A DNA stretch of 64,000 nt from Anaerosporobacter mobilis DSM 15930 (lineage in GTDB: Bacteria; Bacillota; Clostridia; Lachnospirales; Lachnospiraceae), in the NCBI RefSeq assembly GCF_900142955.1, contig NZ_FRCP01000007.1, positions 1-64,000 of the forward strand. The letters run 5' to 3'. A program made the translations under genes and the position numbers. The first letter of the stretch is position 1, and every line of letters begins with the position of its first letter. Below the pieces are notes generated by a model that made no database searches, was not told the DNA's origin, and saw only the letters and a list, made by a program, of their open reading frames with translations. Shown here one piece after another: positions 43,839 to 52,041 of this stretch.

Positions 43839-44702
43839 CTAGTAGTTTATAATTGCTTCATTTATTGAGTATTGAATCTCAATGTTATCACTCTCAAAAT
43901 AAGTGTCGACACCACCCGGGAGTATCCAATTTACACTAACGCTTCCCGGTTGAAAGTAACCATTCTGCTCTTTGTAATCAGAATAGGTTACATACCACGG
44001 TACCAGCGAGCTGCCTTTCCCGTTTTCGTCCATATATCGGTCATTCGTATCAAAACGTATTATGTAGCCATTATTGTCAAACGTAAATCTTCCCTTAGCA
44101 GAAACGTCTTTCCATGTAATCTCACCTTCAACGGTGTGGTCGTCAATAACTGTCCATGACACAAACTCCTGAAAAAACAAGGACGGCATATATACTGCGT
44201 CGGCAAGCGCAGTTATCAACTGACCCTGATCCATCTCTGCACCAGTAGAACGAAAAAGCTGAAACTGCTTGGCAAGTACACCTGTCATAGAGCCGAATCC
44301 GTCCAACATACTGTCTTTAGCCTGCAATGGAATCCCCGCTATTTTTCCTTTCAAAAAAGCGTGTCGGTCAGGTCTGTTCACAAAATTGACCTGCATGAAT
44401 TTAATCTTAATTGGCTCTTTGCCCGCCGACATACGAAACTTTGTGTTGTGAAAATATATCAACATGTTATCCATATAGGGCTTACCGATATAGCCCCCAT
44501 TAATGATATGCTGACGGAGCAGTGAAGGCAGTTCAACAATACAATCTTCCGTAAATACATTTTGTGTACTTCTTTTTCTATTTGTTTCGGCCAAAGAACT
44601 GTTTACATCTAGCAGATATTGCTTCCAAAGTCTTCCTCCGGGTATTGCCAAGTAGATCACTATGATTGCCAATGCAATCAAAACTATTACTACCCAAATC
44701 AT
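43839..44702 (-). CDS. DUF6544-like membrane-anchored protein
   Basis: 287 residues from ATG 44702 (GAGGTGG upstream). One N-terminal membrane span, then a soluble domain with LPSLLRQHIINGGYIGKPYM, MSAGKEPIKIKFMQVNFV and PWYVTYSDYKEQNGYFQPGSVSVNW. The layout resembles the uncharacterised DUF6544 group. Codon use and base composition are a little richer in G+C than the surroundings, so transfer is possible. Confidence 0.55.
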   Translation of the reverse strand: MIWVVIVLIALAIIVIYLAIPGGRLWKQYLLDVNSSLAETNRKRSTQNVFTEDCIVELPSLLRQHIINGGYIGKPYMDNMLIYFHNTKFRMSAGKEPIKIKFMQVNFVNRPDRHAFLKGKIAGIPLQAKDSMLDGFGSMTGVLAKQFQLFRSTGAEMDQGQLITALADAVYMPSLFFQEFVSWTVIDDHTVEGEITWKDVSAKGRFTFDNNGYIIRFDTNDRYMDENGKGSSLVPWYVTYSDYKEQNGYFQPGSVSVNWILPGGVDTYFESDNIEIQYSINEAIINY

Positions 44703-44784
44703 ATATTCCACCTCATGTTTCAAATATAGATAATATTTGTAATCATACCCCAGTAAATTTATTGTGTCAACGTAATTCTAGATA

Positions 44785-44820
44785 CAAAAAATACCGCCCT
44801 GTTTATCCAATGGGCGGTAT
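44785..44820 (-). terminator. Terminator, probably of the ECF/DUF4430 operon
   Basis: ATACCGCCC pairs with GGGCGGTAT, followed on the minus strand by TTTTTTG. About 115 nt after the stop at 44936. Confidence 0.85.
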
Positions 44821-44935
44821 GCTGTGTAATGTGATAACATATATTTTATAGGGTTGCCCTATTATCGGCCCATTGTAGTTTCATACTATACAGGCTACTT
44901 GGACCAACCGCTATTGTTTTATATCCTAACAAACT

Positions 44936-45472
44936 TTATATACTATTAGTATAAGAAAACTTTTTAAGTTTTTTTAGTGCGTTTATTAAAGGTCTATATA
45001 AAACCAATGCAAGAACGAAATTACCCATACAATGAATGACATCCCATGGAATTCCTGCTATCCACCAAGCAAATGCTGTCCTAACTCCACCAATAAATAG
45101 ATACAATAGGGAACCAAGCGCTCCAAAACATAACCCAAATATACCAGATACGATGCTCCAAAACCAAACGGAGTCTTGTTTACGAAACACATAGGCTATA
45201 ATCGCAAGTATGGGCCAAGTATAGAGATACATAATAGACCAAATCCCCATTCCCCATATAAAAGTCTCAATACAAGTGAATATTATGATGGAATAGAATA
45301 CCCTATAGCCAAATGTTAGAGTGAATACGATTATTAATAAGGATACAATCTCGATATTTGGTAAGAAGGATAATGCCATCTTTGAAGCAATTAAAGTGGC
45401 GGTCATTATACCTATAAGTGCAACATCATTAACAGTTAATTTACGTTTTTTATCTAATTTATTGTGCTTCAT
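44936..45472 (-). CDS. ECF transporter S component, probably for cobalamin-related substrate
   Basis: 178 residues with five or six membrane segments and a Lys-rich N-terminus. The start VNDVALIGIMTATLIASKMA and the arrangement of helices follow the ECF S-component fold. Energising subunits (EcfAA'T) are not in the window, so it is of the shared-module type. The cobalamin riboswitch upstream makes vitamin B12 or a precursor the likely substrate. It overlaps the DUF4430 gene by 14 nt. Confidence 0.78.
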   Translation of the reverse strand: MKHNKLDKKRKLTVNDVALIGIMTATLIASKMALSFLPNIEIVSLLIIVFTLTFGYRVFYSIIIFTCIETFIWGMGIWSIMYLYTWPILAIIAYVFRKQDSVWFWSIVSGIFGLCFGALGSLLYLFIGGVRTAFAWWIAGIPWDVIHCMGNFVLALVLYRPLINALKKLKKFSYTNSI

Positions 45473-45878
45473 ATGATATCTCGAAAGAATCTCCGTCGTA
45501 AACTGGTTGTGTTTCTATACCGTTATTACATAACTCCCCATTAACAGAGAAAGACCAAAACGCACCGTTGGCATCATAATCTGCTGTTACTCCATTAATT
45601 GTTTTTACAAATAATCCATATTGAGATTCTTCACCTTCAATTGTTAAATCTTTAATCTCTTCTAATGCATCTCTTAAGAATCCAGCATCTGTTTTTTGAT
45701 TATATGTTGTACTATTTCCTTTGTCATCAATAACAGTAACAGTAATTGACTTAGAACCTTCAACAGGTTTTGGCGAAAATATTTTATAGGCACAAATTGC
45801 TCCTACTACTAATACAACTAAAATAGCTATACCGAGAATTATTTTCTTACTACTCATTTTGTTTTTTTCTTGTTCCAT
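45459..45878 (-). CDS. DUF4430-domain protein, possible cobalamin-binding partner
   Basis: 139 residues: a membrane segment near residues 12-30 followed by a DUF4430 domain (TVTVIDDKGNSTTYNQKTDA, ending GAFWSFSVNGELCNNGIETQ and the YDGDSFEISY strand). DUF4430 is the fold of the C-terminal domain of intrinsic factor and transcobalamin. Controlled by the cobalamin riboswitch and coupled to the ECF S component, it probably captures corrinoids outside the membrane. Confidence 0.82.
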   Translation of the reverse strand: MEQEKNKMSSKKIILGIAILVVLVVGAICAYKIFSPKPVEGSKSITVTVIDDKGNSTTYNQKTDAGFLRDALEEIKDLTIEGEESQYGLFVKTINGVTADYDANGAFWSFSVNGELCNNGIETQPVYDGDSFEISYEAQ

Positions 45879-45894
45879 ATGTGTTCTCCTTTTC

Positions 45895-46205
45895 TAATAA
45901 AAAATCCTTTTCAAACAGGAAGGTTTACCTGAGTAAAAGGATACGCATAAAAAGGCATATGTAGAGTGCAATTTCATTAACGTACAACCAGTTACTCGTG
46001 GTTAGGCAAAGCCTTTGTACCAGTCATGGCAGGTCTCCTGACTTTCAGATCATAGTATGTAACCATCTTCCCAGTTTCCTAGTGATTTAACGTGCATAAC
46101 GTTGGTTACAAACTCCCTGATTACAGTGACGAGTTCGTACAGGATTCGCACCTGTTTCCCTTTTCACCAAATAAATATCCTTTATTTGGCACCTATGACA
46201 TAATA
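45895..46205 (-). promoter_or_regulatory. Cobalamin (AdoCbl) riboswitch
   Basis: The B12 box AGTCAGGAGACCTGCC is on the minus strand at 46028-46044. Upstream of it are the conserved parts GGTGCCAAATAAAGG, AAAAGGGAA-ACAGGTGCGAATCC and ACTGTAA of the cobalamin aptamer (about 46010-46200). The expression platform, down to the ribosome binding site, contains a terminator-like region near 45900-45935. It should switch off the DUF4430-ECF operon when cobalamin is plentiful. Confidence 0.95.
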
Positions 46206-46654
46206 TTGAATTTATAAATCATTATATCCTATATATATACATATCGCAAGGCTTTCAATAATATTCCTTAAAGTTGTTATTCCCTTATACACACATAAAT
46301 ATTCTTTAGTTTTATTTTAATAGGTACGTATAACTAGAGTATAATTCGTCACACTGAACTGCAAGTTATGATAAACTACTATCAATAATGACTACATAGT
46401 CATAATGACTCTTTAGTCACATGGTCTGTTAAATATTATGACTCGATGGACTATATAACTAATAAGTCATTATGACTTAATATTCATAATGACCCAGTAT
46501 TCATAATGACTTAGCATTCATAATGACTCGATATTCATAATGACTTATTAGTTATAAAGACTAATGGGTCATACCAATTTGACAGCCGTCATTTTAGCTC
46601 CGTAATTAATACTGTCAAAACGTCATTCTGGATACTTACTCCATGTGAATATAC
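46206..46654. other. Gene-free stretch with 17-bp tandem repeats
   Basis: Between the riboswitch and the ABC transporter gene no gene is seen. It contains the promoter of the riboswitch transcript (not pinned down) and the repeat array at 46482-46566. Confidence 0.4.
46482..46566 (+). repeat. 17-bp tandem repeat array (5 units)
   Basis: Four units with the core ATTCATAATGAC plus a variable 5-nt end run without gap (46482, 46499, 46516, 46533), and a fifth degenerate unit begins at 46550. Just upstream, the palindromes GTCATAATGAC (46399-46409) and GTCATTATGAC (46466-46476) share the core. It may be a regulator's binding array upstream of the riboswitch promoter. Confidence 0.85.
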
Positions 46655-48271
46655 TTATATTGTACATTCCTTCATTCTATTTTCTTCAAAGATATACCTT
46701 CTATCACAGATCTTGCAGATCTGTTCTTTATGAGTAACGATAATTACTGTCTTACCTTTGAGATAGGTATCTATAAGTTCAATCATCTTAGTTTCAGTAA
46801 CATCATCTACGTTACTTGTAGGTTCATCTAAAAAATAGATTTCTTTATTAATCAAAAGTCCACGAACTACATTCAAACGTTGTCTTTGACCGGTTGATAT
46901 GAATACTCCACGCTCACCAAGTAAAGTATCAAGTCCTTTTTCTTGTTTGGATAGCCAATCGGACATACCTACTGCATAAAGCATCTCATACAGTTGTTCA
47001 TCTGATATTGTTTTATTACCAAAGGCTAGATTCTCTCGTAATGTCAAATCTAACATCTCTGTATCCTGTGCGATATATACGGCATCAATGTTTTTGTTTA
47101 ATGGTTTTCCATCAAGAAACATGGTATCTGTAGTTTCTATAATACCTGATAATATCTTAAGTATTGTTGTTTTTCCTTGACCACTTTCACCAGTAATACA
47201 GATTCGCTCGCCTTTATAAATATGGAATTCTGGGATTGTAATCGTTAACGCTTCTTCGTTTGAATCATATTGATATTCTAAATTATGTACTGCAATCTCA
47301 TGAAATGTATCACTAATAGACGTAGTGGTATAAATCTCAGATTGTTCTCTTACAATTGCATCCATTTCCCTTTGTGATGCACAGAAGATGTTATAATCTC
47401 TTATAAATCCAGATATATTTCTGTTATTAAAAACTAGCTGTATAGTAATCAAGGACAAGTATGACATGAATTCAACAATTGGAAATGATGGATTTTTCTT
47501 ATATAGTGCAAGCGCTACAAACATACAGATTGGACATAAAAGGTAATTTACCGTTTTATATAGTGTAAATCCAAGTTCGTTTCCAATAAGGTATCGCTTC
47601 GTTGCTTGCAAGTTTTCTTGTTGAACATTCCGTGATTTTTGCATAATAAAATCTAAACCACGCAATTTCTGAACAGTTGAAATATTGTTAATCCCATCCA
47701 TGAATATTCTTGTTTGCTCTCCTTTTACAATAGTCATCCTTTTTAGATGCAAAGCGAGGAACCTAGAGCAAATCATACGAATTGCAATGGATAACAAGGA
47801 TAATACAAGTATAATAATAGAAAACCATATAGAGTAATGGGTTATATATACCATTAGATACAGTATATAGATGACACTAACTGTTGCTAACAATAAACTG
47901 TTTAATAGAGTTGATTTTTTCTCAATTAATTGTGTTAATATACCTGCAATATAGCCCGTATTCCCCCGTTGTAAGGATTCCGGCTTGGTATAATACAACT
48001 TTTCATAATAAAAGTCATAGCTAGAATTACTTACATATGCTTGTATAACCCCATGCATACAATCTAATATGAATTCTAGTAATTCCCACAACAGTATATA
48101 CACAATGAAAAAGATTGCTGCATGAATAAACTCACTTTTAACTAAATGTGCTGATGTAGTCTTGGATAGGGCTACTGTCATATAAGAATTCATAAATGAC
48201 CAAATTAAAGTAAAAATAATACTGGCGATTAATAATTTCTTAGGGATTCCTGAAAATAATTTTTTAAACAT
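46655..48271 (-). CDS. ABC exporter with fused membrane and ATPase domains
   Basis: 538 residues. About six membrane segments (1-290) with an exporter-type loop, then the ATPase: Walker A GESGQGKTT near residue 365, signature STGQRQRLNVVRGLL (STGQ in place of SGGQ), Walker B YFLDEPTSNVDD, H-loop VTHKEQ. It probably forms a homodimer that exports a peptide, lipid or drug. It has its own consensus promoter, leader ORF and terminator (48318-48547), as is common for attenuation-controlled resistance genes. Confidence 0.9.
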   Translation of the reverse strand: MFKKLFSGIPKKLLIASIIFTLIWSFMNSYMTVALSKTTSAHLVKSEFIHAAIFFIVYILLWELLEFILDCMHGVIQAYVSNSSYDFYYEKLYYTKPESLQRGNTGYIAGILTQLIEKKSTLLNSLLLATVSVIYILYLMVYITHYSIWFSIIILVLSLLSIAIRMICSRFLALHLKRMTIVKGEQTRIFMDGINNISTVQKLRGLDFIMQKSRNVQQENLQATKRYLIGNELGFTLYKTVNYLLCPICMFVALALYKKNPSFPIVEFMSYLSLITIQLVFNNRNISGFIRDYNIFCASQREMDAIVREQSEIYTTTSISDTFHEIAVHNLEYQYDSNEEALTITIPEFHIYKGERICITGESGQGKTTILKILSGIIETTDTMFLDGKPLNKNIDAVYIAQDTEMLDLTLRENLAFGNKTISDEQLYEMLYAVGMSDWLSKQEKGLDTLLGERGVFISTGQRQRLNVVRGLLINKEIYFLDEPTSNVDDVTETKMIELIDTYLKGKTVIIVTHKEQICKICDRRYIFEENRMKECTI

Positions 48272-48317
48272 ATGTACTCCTCCTACTCGTTTTAAGTCTA
48301 ATTAGTTTGCAAGCGAC

Positions 48318-48353
48318 AAAAAAACCGATGTTTTGCTCACACAAAACATCGGT
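48318..48353 (-). terminator. Intrinsic terminator in the ABC exporter leader
   Basis: A perfect 12-bp stem, ACCGATGTTTTG / CAAAACATCGGT, then seven T residues on the minus strand. It lies inside the leader, 46 nt before the exporter ATG, so it must be bypassed for expression. Its 5' arm ACCGATG is complementary to an upstream leader segment (AATCGGTA). Confidence 0.9.
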
Positions 48354-48390
48354 CCTACTGTCCAATTATTATGAAGATCTATGGAAGGAT

Positions 48391-48489
48391 TTATGTTTTA
48401 TGGTAGCAAAATAAATCGGTACACATAATGACTTTACCGATTATCACTTGGAGCATACTAATTTTGCATACATAGTATTTTGCTATCAT
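48391..48489 (-). CDS. Candidate 32-residue leader peptide of the ABC exporter
   Basis: ORF beginning MIAKYYVCKISMLQV, with GAAAGGAC 8-9 nt upstream of ATG 48489 and TAA at 48391. It covers two leader helices (48404-48413 with 48476-48485, and 48414-48421 with 48435-48442), so ribosome position on it could decide which helices form before the terminator. That is the arrangement of regulatory leader peptides of resistance genes. It could be a chance ORF. Confidence 0.5.
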   Translation of the reverse strand: MIAKYYVCKISMLQVIIGKVIMCTDLFCYHKT

Positions 48490-48519
48490 AACATTACGTC
48501 CTTTCAGATATTTCTAACA

Positions 48520-48547
48520 ATTATAGCACACATATTCTCTTTGTCAA
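48520..48547 (-). promoter_or_regulatory. Consensus promoter of the ABC exporter leader
   Basis: On the minus strand a perfect TTGACA (48547-48542), a 16-nt spacer and a perfect TATAAT (48525-48520). It overlaps the end of the upstream isomerase gene. Transcription would start near 48513, giving a leader of about 240 nt. Confidence 0.85.
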
Positions 48548-49392
48548 CCAATTAATTCCATATAGTTTGCTGACCTTTTGATGAAATCAATCTGATTATC
48601 AGCACCAAAGTGCTCAATAGCAAAGTAACCAGTATACTGATCCTGTAATAGCTTAGTTACAATTTCACCAATTGGCATATAGCCACTTCCAGTAGGGCAA
48701 GCTGCCATACCTTTGTTATATGTACCATTCTCATCCCTATTCTCTTCTATCCCTCTATCTTTACAATGTACATGAACAATATATGGTTTTAAAAGTTCAT
48801 AACCGATTAACACGTTTTCATCGCTATGCACAAAGTTACCGGTATCTAAGGTGAATCGAAGGCCCGGAACTTCTTTCATAAACCATAATAGTTGGTTGGC
48901 TCTTGCATATGGAGCCGTATTAGAATCAAAATCCTCCAACGTTACGGTAATATTACTTTGAGATGCATAATTGGTAAGCCCTATTAATGCCTCCTTCATC
49001 TGAAGTACTTTAGAATTCTTATTCATTTCTTTGGTGGTTGTATCTTTATTATCGGATACTTGGTTTATGATAAAAGCTTCTTCCTCAGTAAGGAAACCTG
49101 GAACTATTAAAATCTTATCTGCACCTGTTCTCTTAGCCGCAAGGATATGGTCTTTTCCATAAGAAAGGTCGGTGGAATTACCAAAGTCATAAAATTCATA
49201 GATACAACTGATTTCCATATCAAGAGCACGAAGATTTTTCATGATGAATTCTTCGTTTTCAAGCAGGCACGTTAGATTGATTTCTATCCCCTTAATACCG
49301 CAGGATTTCGTAATTTGCAATGCTTCTTGTATTGTGATGTTTTGTTGCTCACAAGCTTCAAGTAGATGATCATAAAATACTGATATTTTCAT
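48544..49392 (-). CDS. Sugar phosphate isomerase/epimerase-family protein (AP-endonuclease-2-type TIM barrel)
   Basis: 282 residues from ATG 49392 (AGGAG upstream); an earlier ATG at 49485 would overlap the upstream gene. TIM-barrel metal-site motifs: ITKSCGIKGIEINLTCLL near residue 30, VTLEDFDSN near 170, RFTLDTGNFVHS near 197, IVHVHCKDR near 220 and GYFAIEHFG near 265. It probably isomerises a keto-sugar or inositol derivative. It is co-transcribed with the ThuA-type gene 53 nt upstream. Confidence 0.85.
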   Translation of the reverse strand: MKISVFYDHLLEACEQQNITIQEALQITKSCGIKGIEINLTCLLENEEFIMKNLRALDMEISCIYEFYDFGNSTDLSYGKDHILAAKRTGADKILIVPGFLTEEEAFIINQVSDNKDTTTKEMNKNSKVLQMKEALIGLTNYASQSNITVTLEDFDSNTAPYARANQLLWFMKEVPGLRFTLDTGNFVHSDENVLIGYELLKPYIVHVHCKDRGIEENRDENGTYNKGMAACPTGSGYMPIGEIVTKLLQDQYTGYFAIEHFGADNQIDFIKRSANYMELIG

Positions 49393-49445
49393 ATTATTTA
49401 CTCCTATGTTTGATGATATAGACGATATATATTTATTCTTTAAGT

Positions 49446-50171
49446 CTAATATGATGATTCTAATGGTATTTTTATCTCGGGACAATCTAGGTGTTCTCGT
49501 TTGCGAAACTGTGGTTTTGCCCAGTAAACTGCATTATGTAGGATTGTCTGTATTTCTTTTTGATAATATACCGGGTATTCTTCATGTCCTGGTTGAAAAT
49601 AAAATATCTTCCCAAGTCCTCTAGTAAAAGTCACTCCACTTCTGAAAACTTCTCCACTTGCAAACCAACCCATGAAGACAACATCATCAGGTTTTGGTAT
49701 ATCAAAATATTCTCCATAGGCTTCTTCTTGTGGAATTTCAAATTGCATGGGAACACCTGCAGCTATAGGATGTGCTGGTGCTGTGCACCATAGTCGTTCA
49801 CGATCATCATGTCTCCAACGTAATGTCATAGATGTACCAAGTAATAGTTTTAATGGTTTGCTATAATGTCCAGAATGAAGTACGATAAATCCCATTCCCA
49901 TATGTACATGATCCTTAATACGATTAGCAACTTCATCAGAGAGTTCCTCTTGCTTTGCATGGCTCCACCAAACTAGTACGTCTGTATCTGACAGTACTTC
50001 CTCAGTTAAACCATGTTCTGGCATATCAAAGGTTGCAGTTCTAACAGAAAACTCCTTATCTTTTTCTAGAAAACCTGCAATACACCTATGAATTCCTTCT
50101 GGATATATTTTTCTAATATTTTCGTATTCCTTCTCGTGGTAATATTCGTTCCAAACGGTTACTTTAGTCAT
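49446..50171 (-). CDS. ThuA-domain (trehalose-utilisation-type) protein
   Basis: 241 residues with ThuA-like features: VTVWNEYYHEKEYENIRKIYPEG at the start, DVLVWWSHAKQEELSDEV, GMGFIVLHSGHYSKPLKLLLG and GRIFYFQPGHEEYP-like GKIFYFQPGHEEYP. ThuA proteins take part in disaccharide (3-keto-sugar) catabolism, often with isomerases of the kind encoded next. The two form one operon. Confidence 0.85.
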   Translation of the reverse strand: MTKVTVWNEYYHEKEYENIRKIYPEGIHRCIAGFLEKDKEFSVRTATFDMPEHGLTEEVLSDTDVLVWWSHAKQEELSDEVANRIKDHVHMGMGFIVLHSGHYSKPLKLLLGTSMTLRWRHDDRERLWCTAPAHPIAAGVPMQFEIPQEEAYGEYFDIPKPDDVVFMGWFASGEVFRSGVTFTRGLGKIFYFQPGHEEYPVYYQKEIQTILHNAVYWAKPQFRKREHLDCPEIKIPLESSY

Positions 50172-50266
50172 GCATATTCTCCTTTTTGTCTACATTGTAT
50201 GTTAGTGATGTAAGTTTTTTCTTATTTACTAGTTGTTAGTGTTGTAATGAAATATGTACGGTAGTA

Positions 50267-50638
50267 TTAGAATAGAATGATGCTACATAGTATTAATACC
50301 CATATAACTATGATTGGAATAGCGTAATACCATTTCTTTGGCTTCCCATCTTTCCATAGGTTTTGTGATTTTGAACGACATGTTTCCATTACTTCATTTG
50401 GTATTAGTTTAATCGTACAAGCTATCAATGCCGGTAATAATATAATATCATCTAAATAACCTAATACAGGTATAAAATCTGGTATTAAGTCTATTGGAGA
50501 CAATGCGTATACTATAGTAATTGCTGCCAAACACTTAGCTAGAACGGGTGTTTCTTTTTCTTTTAAAGCTAAAAAAACAGCCGGTAAATTAATCTTAAGC
50601 TCGCTTGCTCTTTTCTTGATAGACATCTTAATATTCAT
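50267..50638 (-). CDS. YkvA-like (DUF1232) small membrane protein
   Basis: 123 residues from ATG 50638 (AGGAATATTAGT upstream). The core ITIVYALSPIDLIPDFIPVLGYLDD is diagnostic of DUF1232. Two or three membrane segments follow. Function unknown. Confidence 0.85.
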   Translation of the reverse strand: MNIKMSIKKRASELKINLPAVFLALKEKETPVLAKCLAAITIVYALSPIDLIPDFIPVLGYLDDIILLPALIACTIKLIPNEVMETCRSKSQNLWKDGKPKKWYYAIPIIVIWVLILCSIILF

Positions 50639-50725
50639 ACTAATATTCCTCTTAGACAACAATTTGTTATTACATTAAATCAGCTAATAATTTTGAAAGT
50701 AATAATAAATTACTCTGATATGGTA

Positions 50726-51454
50726 CTAACCTTCGATTTTCTCGATAAATGCTTTACATACGTCAGGATAATTCGTTATAGCTCCAGAAAGACCCCAGTC
50801 ATATAATTTTTTCAAGTGGCCCATATCATTCACAGTCCACGCATTAACTAAAATACCATGTTTCTTGCAATTATTTACTACTGTTGTCGTAAGTTTTGTA
50901 ATATCTGGATGATAACATTCCATACCATTACTCTTTGCATAGTATCCCGCGTTACCGATTTCTCGTTCCGTTAATATTCCACATGGAACTTCAGGAGCAA
51001 GTTGTTTACATTTGGCCATTGATAGATGATTAAAAGAAGAAAACATTACTTTATCTAGCATTTCGTATGACGTAAGCAAATCGATTACTTTTTTCTCAAG
51101 ATTTGTATAATAAAACTTGCTATTTTTTAATTCTATATTTGTAGTAACATTCGTAGTCTTTACCCATGCAAGGTATTCTTCGAAACTTGGAATGGGTAGA
51201 AAATCAAACTCTTTCTTTTGTAGTTCTGCTGCATTGAATTTTTGTAGTTCTGCAAATGTATATTTGCGCACAAGACCTTCACCATCTGTAGTACGTTTTA
51301 TACTCTCGTCATGAATGATAACAAGTACATTGTCCTTTGTTAATTGAACGTCTAATTCTATTTCATCGCATCCAGCCTCAACAGCCTTTTGAAAACTTAA
51401 CATCGTATTTTCCGGATATAATCCGCTATAACCTCTATGTGCAATTATCTTCAT
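50726..51454 (-). CDS. Glycerophosphodiester phosphodiesterase
   Basis: 242 residues, a complete GDPD TIM barrel: IIAHRGYSGLYPENTMLSF (catalytic His), GCDEIELDVQLTKDNVLVI (metal Glu/Asp), HDESIKRTTDGEG (second His) and WTVNDMGHLKKLYDWGLSG. No signal peptide, so it is cytoplasmic and cleaves glycerophosphodiesters to glycerol-3-phosphate and alcohol. Single gene. Confidence 0.92.
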   Translation of the reverse strand: MKIIAHRGYSGLYPENTMLSFQKAVEAGCDEIELDVQLTKDNVLVIIHDESIKRTTDGEGLVRKYTFAELQKFNAAELQKKEFDFLPIPSFEEYLAWVKTTNVTTNIELKNSKFYYTNLEKKVIDLLTSYEMLDKVMFSSFNHLSMAKCKQLAPEVPCGILTEREIGNAGYYAKSNGMECYHPDITKLTTTVVNNCKKHGILVNAWTVNDMGHLKKLYDWGLSGAITNYPDVCKAFIEKIEG

Positions 51455-51499
51455 TGTATTGAATCCTTTCTAATTGAATATTCGTAGTGCACACACTTT

Positions 51500-51699
51500 A
51501 TCAGACGCACTTTATGAATCGAATAATGATCATCGGGTGAAATCAAATGCTCACTTTGTTCGCGCCGATTTCCTTCCGATAAGAAATTATCAGATACACT
51601 CCGTGATCGAATAATGCTCTAGAACTTCGTTCTATCGCTAACTTATCGGGTGAAATCAAATGCTCACTTTGTTCGCGCTTGATTTCCTTCCGATAAGTT
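51500..51699. repeat. Imperfect tandem duplication of ~90-110 bp
   Basis: A block beginning ATCGGGTGAAATCAAATG... occurs at 51532-51584 and again at 51645-51698 with one small indel. A preceding motif (TTATCAGA.. to TCGAATAATG) also recurs (51500-51530, 51588-51617). Inside each block ATCGG..GAAATC pairs with GATTTC..CCGAT, forming a hairpin. Confidence 0.75.
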
Positions 51700-51964
51700 A
51701 CATTATATATGGTCGAGAGTGGTGATTCAAGGTATAACGACTTTTTTACATACAGTTTCTTACCTTGTAAATTGGTTAATTCATACAAGTTCTTTTATAC
51801 GCCCTATTGCTTATCTATTTTCGCTTTTTATTAATAGGTATAGGATAAGTCGTAATTTTAAATCAAATGACTTAAAATTGATTTTAGGACGTGGCATTTT
51901 ATTCCATATCGTGATATTTAATGGTGATCTCGTTTCGTTTTTAGTAAGAAAGTATGTTAGCATA

Positions 51965-52002
51965 AAAATATTTCGTTAAATTGTTATTTAACGAAATATT
52001 TT
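51965..52002. terminator. Terminator-like perfect hairpin
   Basis: A perfect 16-bp stem, AAAATATTTCGTTAAA / TTTAACGAAATATTTT, with a 6-nt loop, 40 nt after the minus-strand stop at 52042. Confidence 0.8.
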
Positions 52003-52041
52003 ATAAACGCTATGTACTTAGGATTGCTTTATTTACTAATA

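Larger units (their letters stand above)
51455..52041. other. Gene-free stretch with tandem repeat
   Basis: No supported gene. ORFs at 51543 and 51719 overlap the repeats or lack ribosome binding sites. The stretch holds the ~90-110-bp repeat (51500-51699) and the terminator at 51965-52002. Confidence 0.45.

Noticed and set aside
46482..46566. CRISPR array
   Set aside because: Units are 17 bp with only 5 variable bases, so there is no room for spacers, and no cas genes are present.
51543..51979. Overlapping ORFs at 51543-51788 (-) and 51719-51979 (+)
   Set aside because: One overlaps the tandem repeat and neither has a supported start. Neither gives a recognisable protein.
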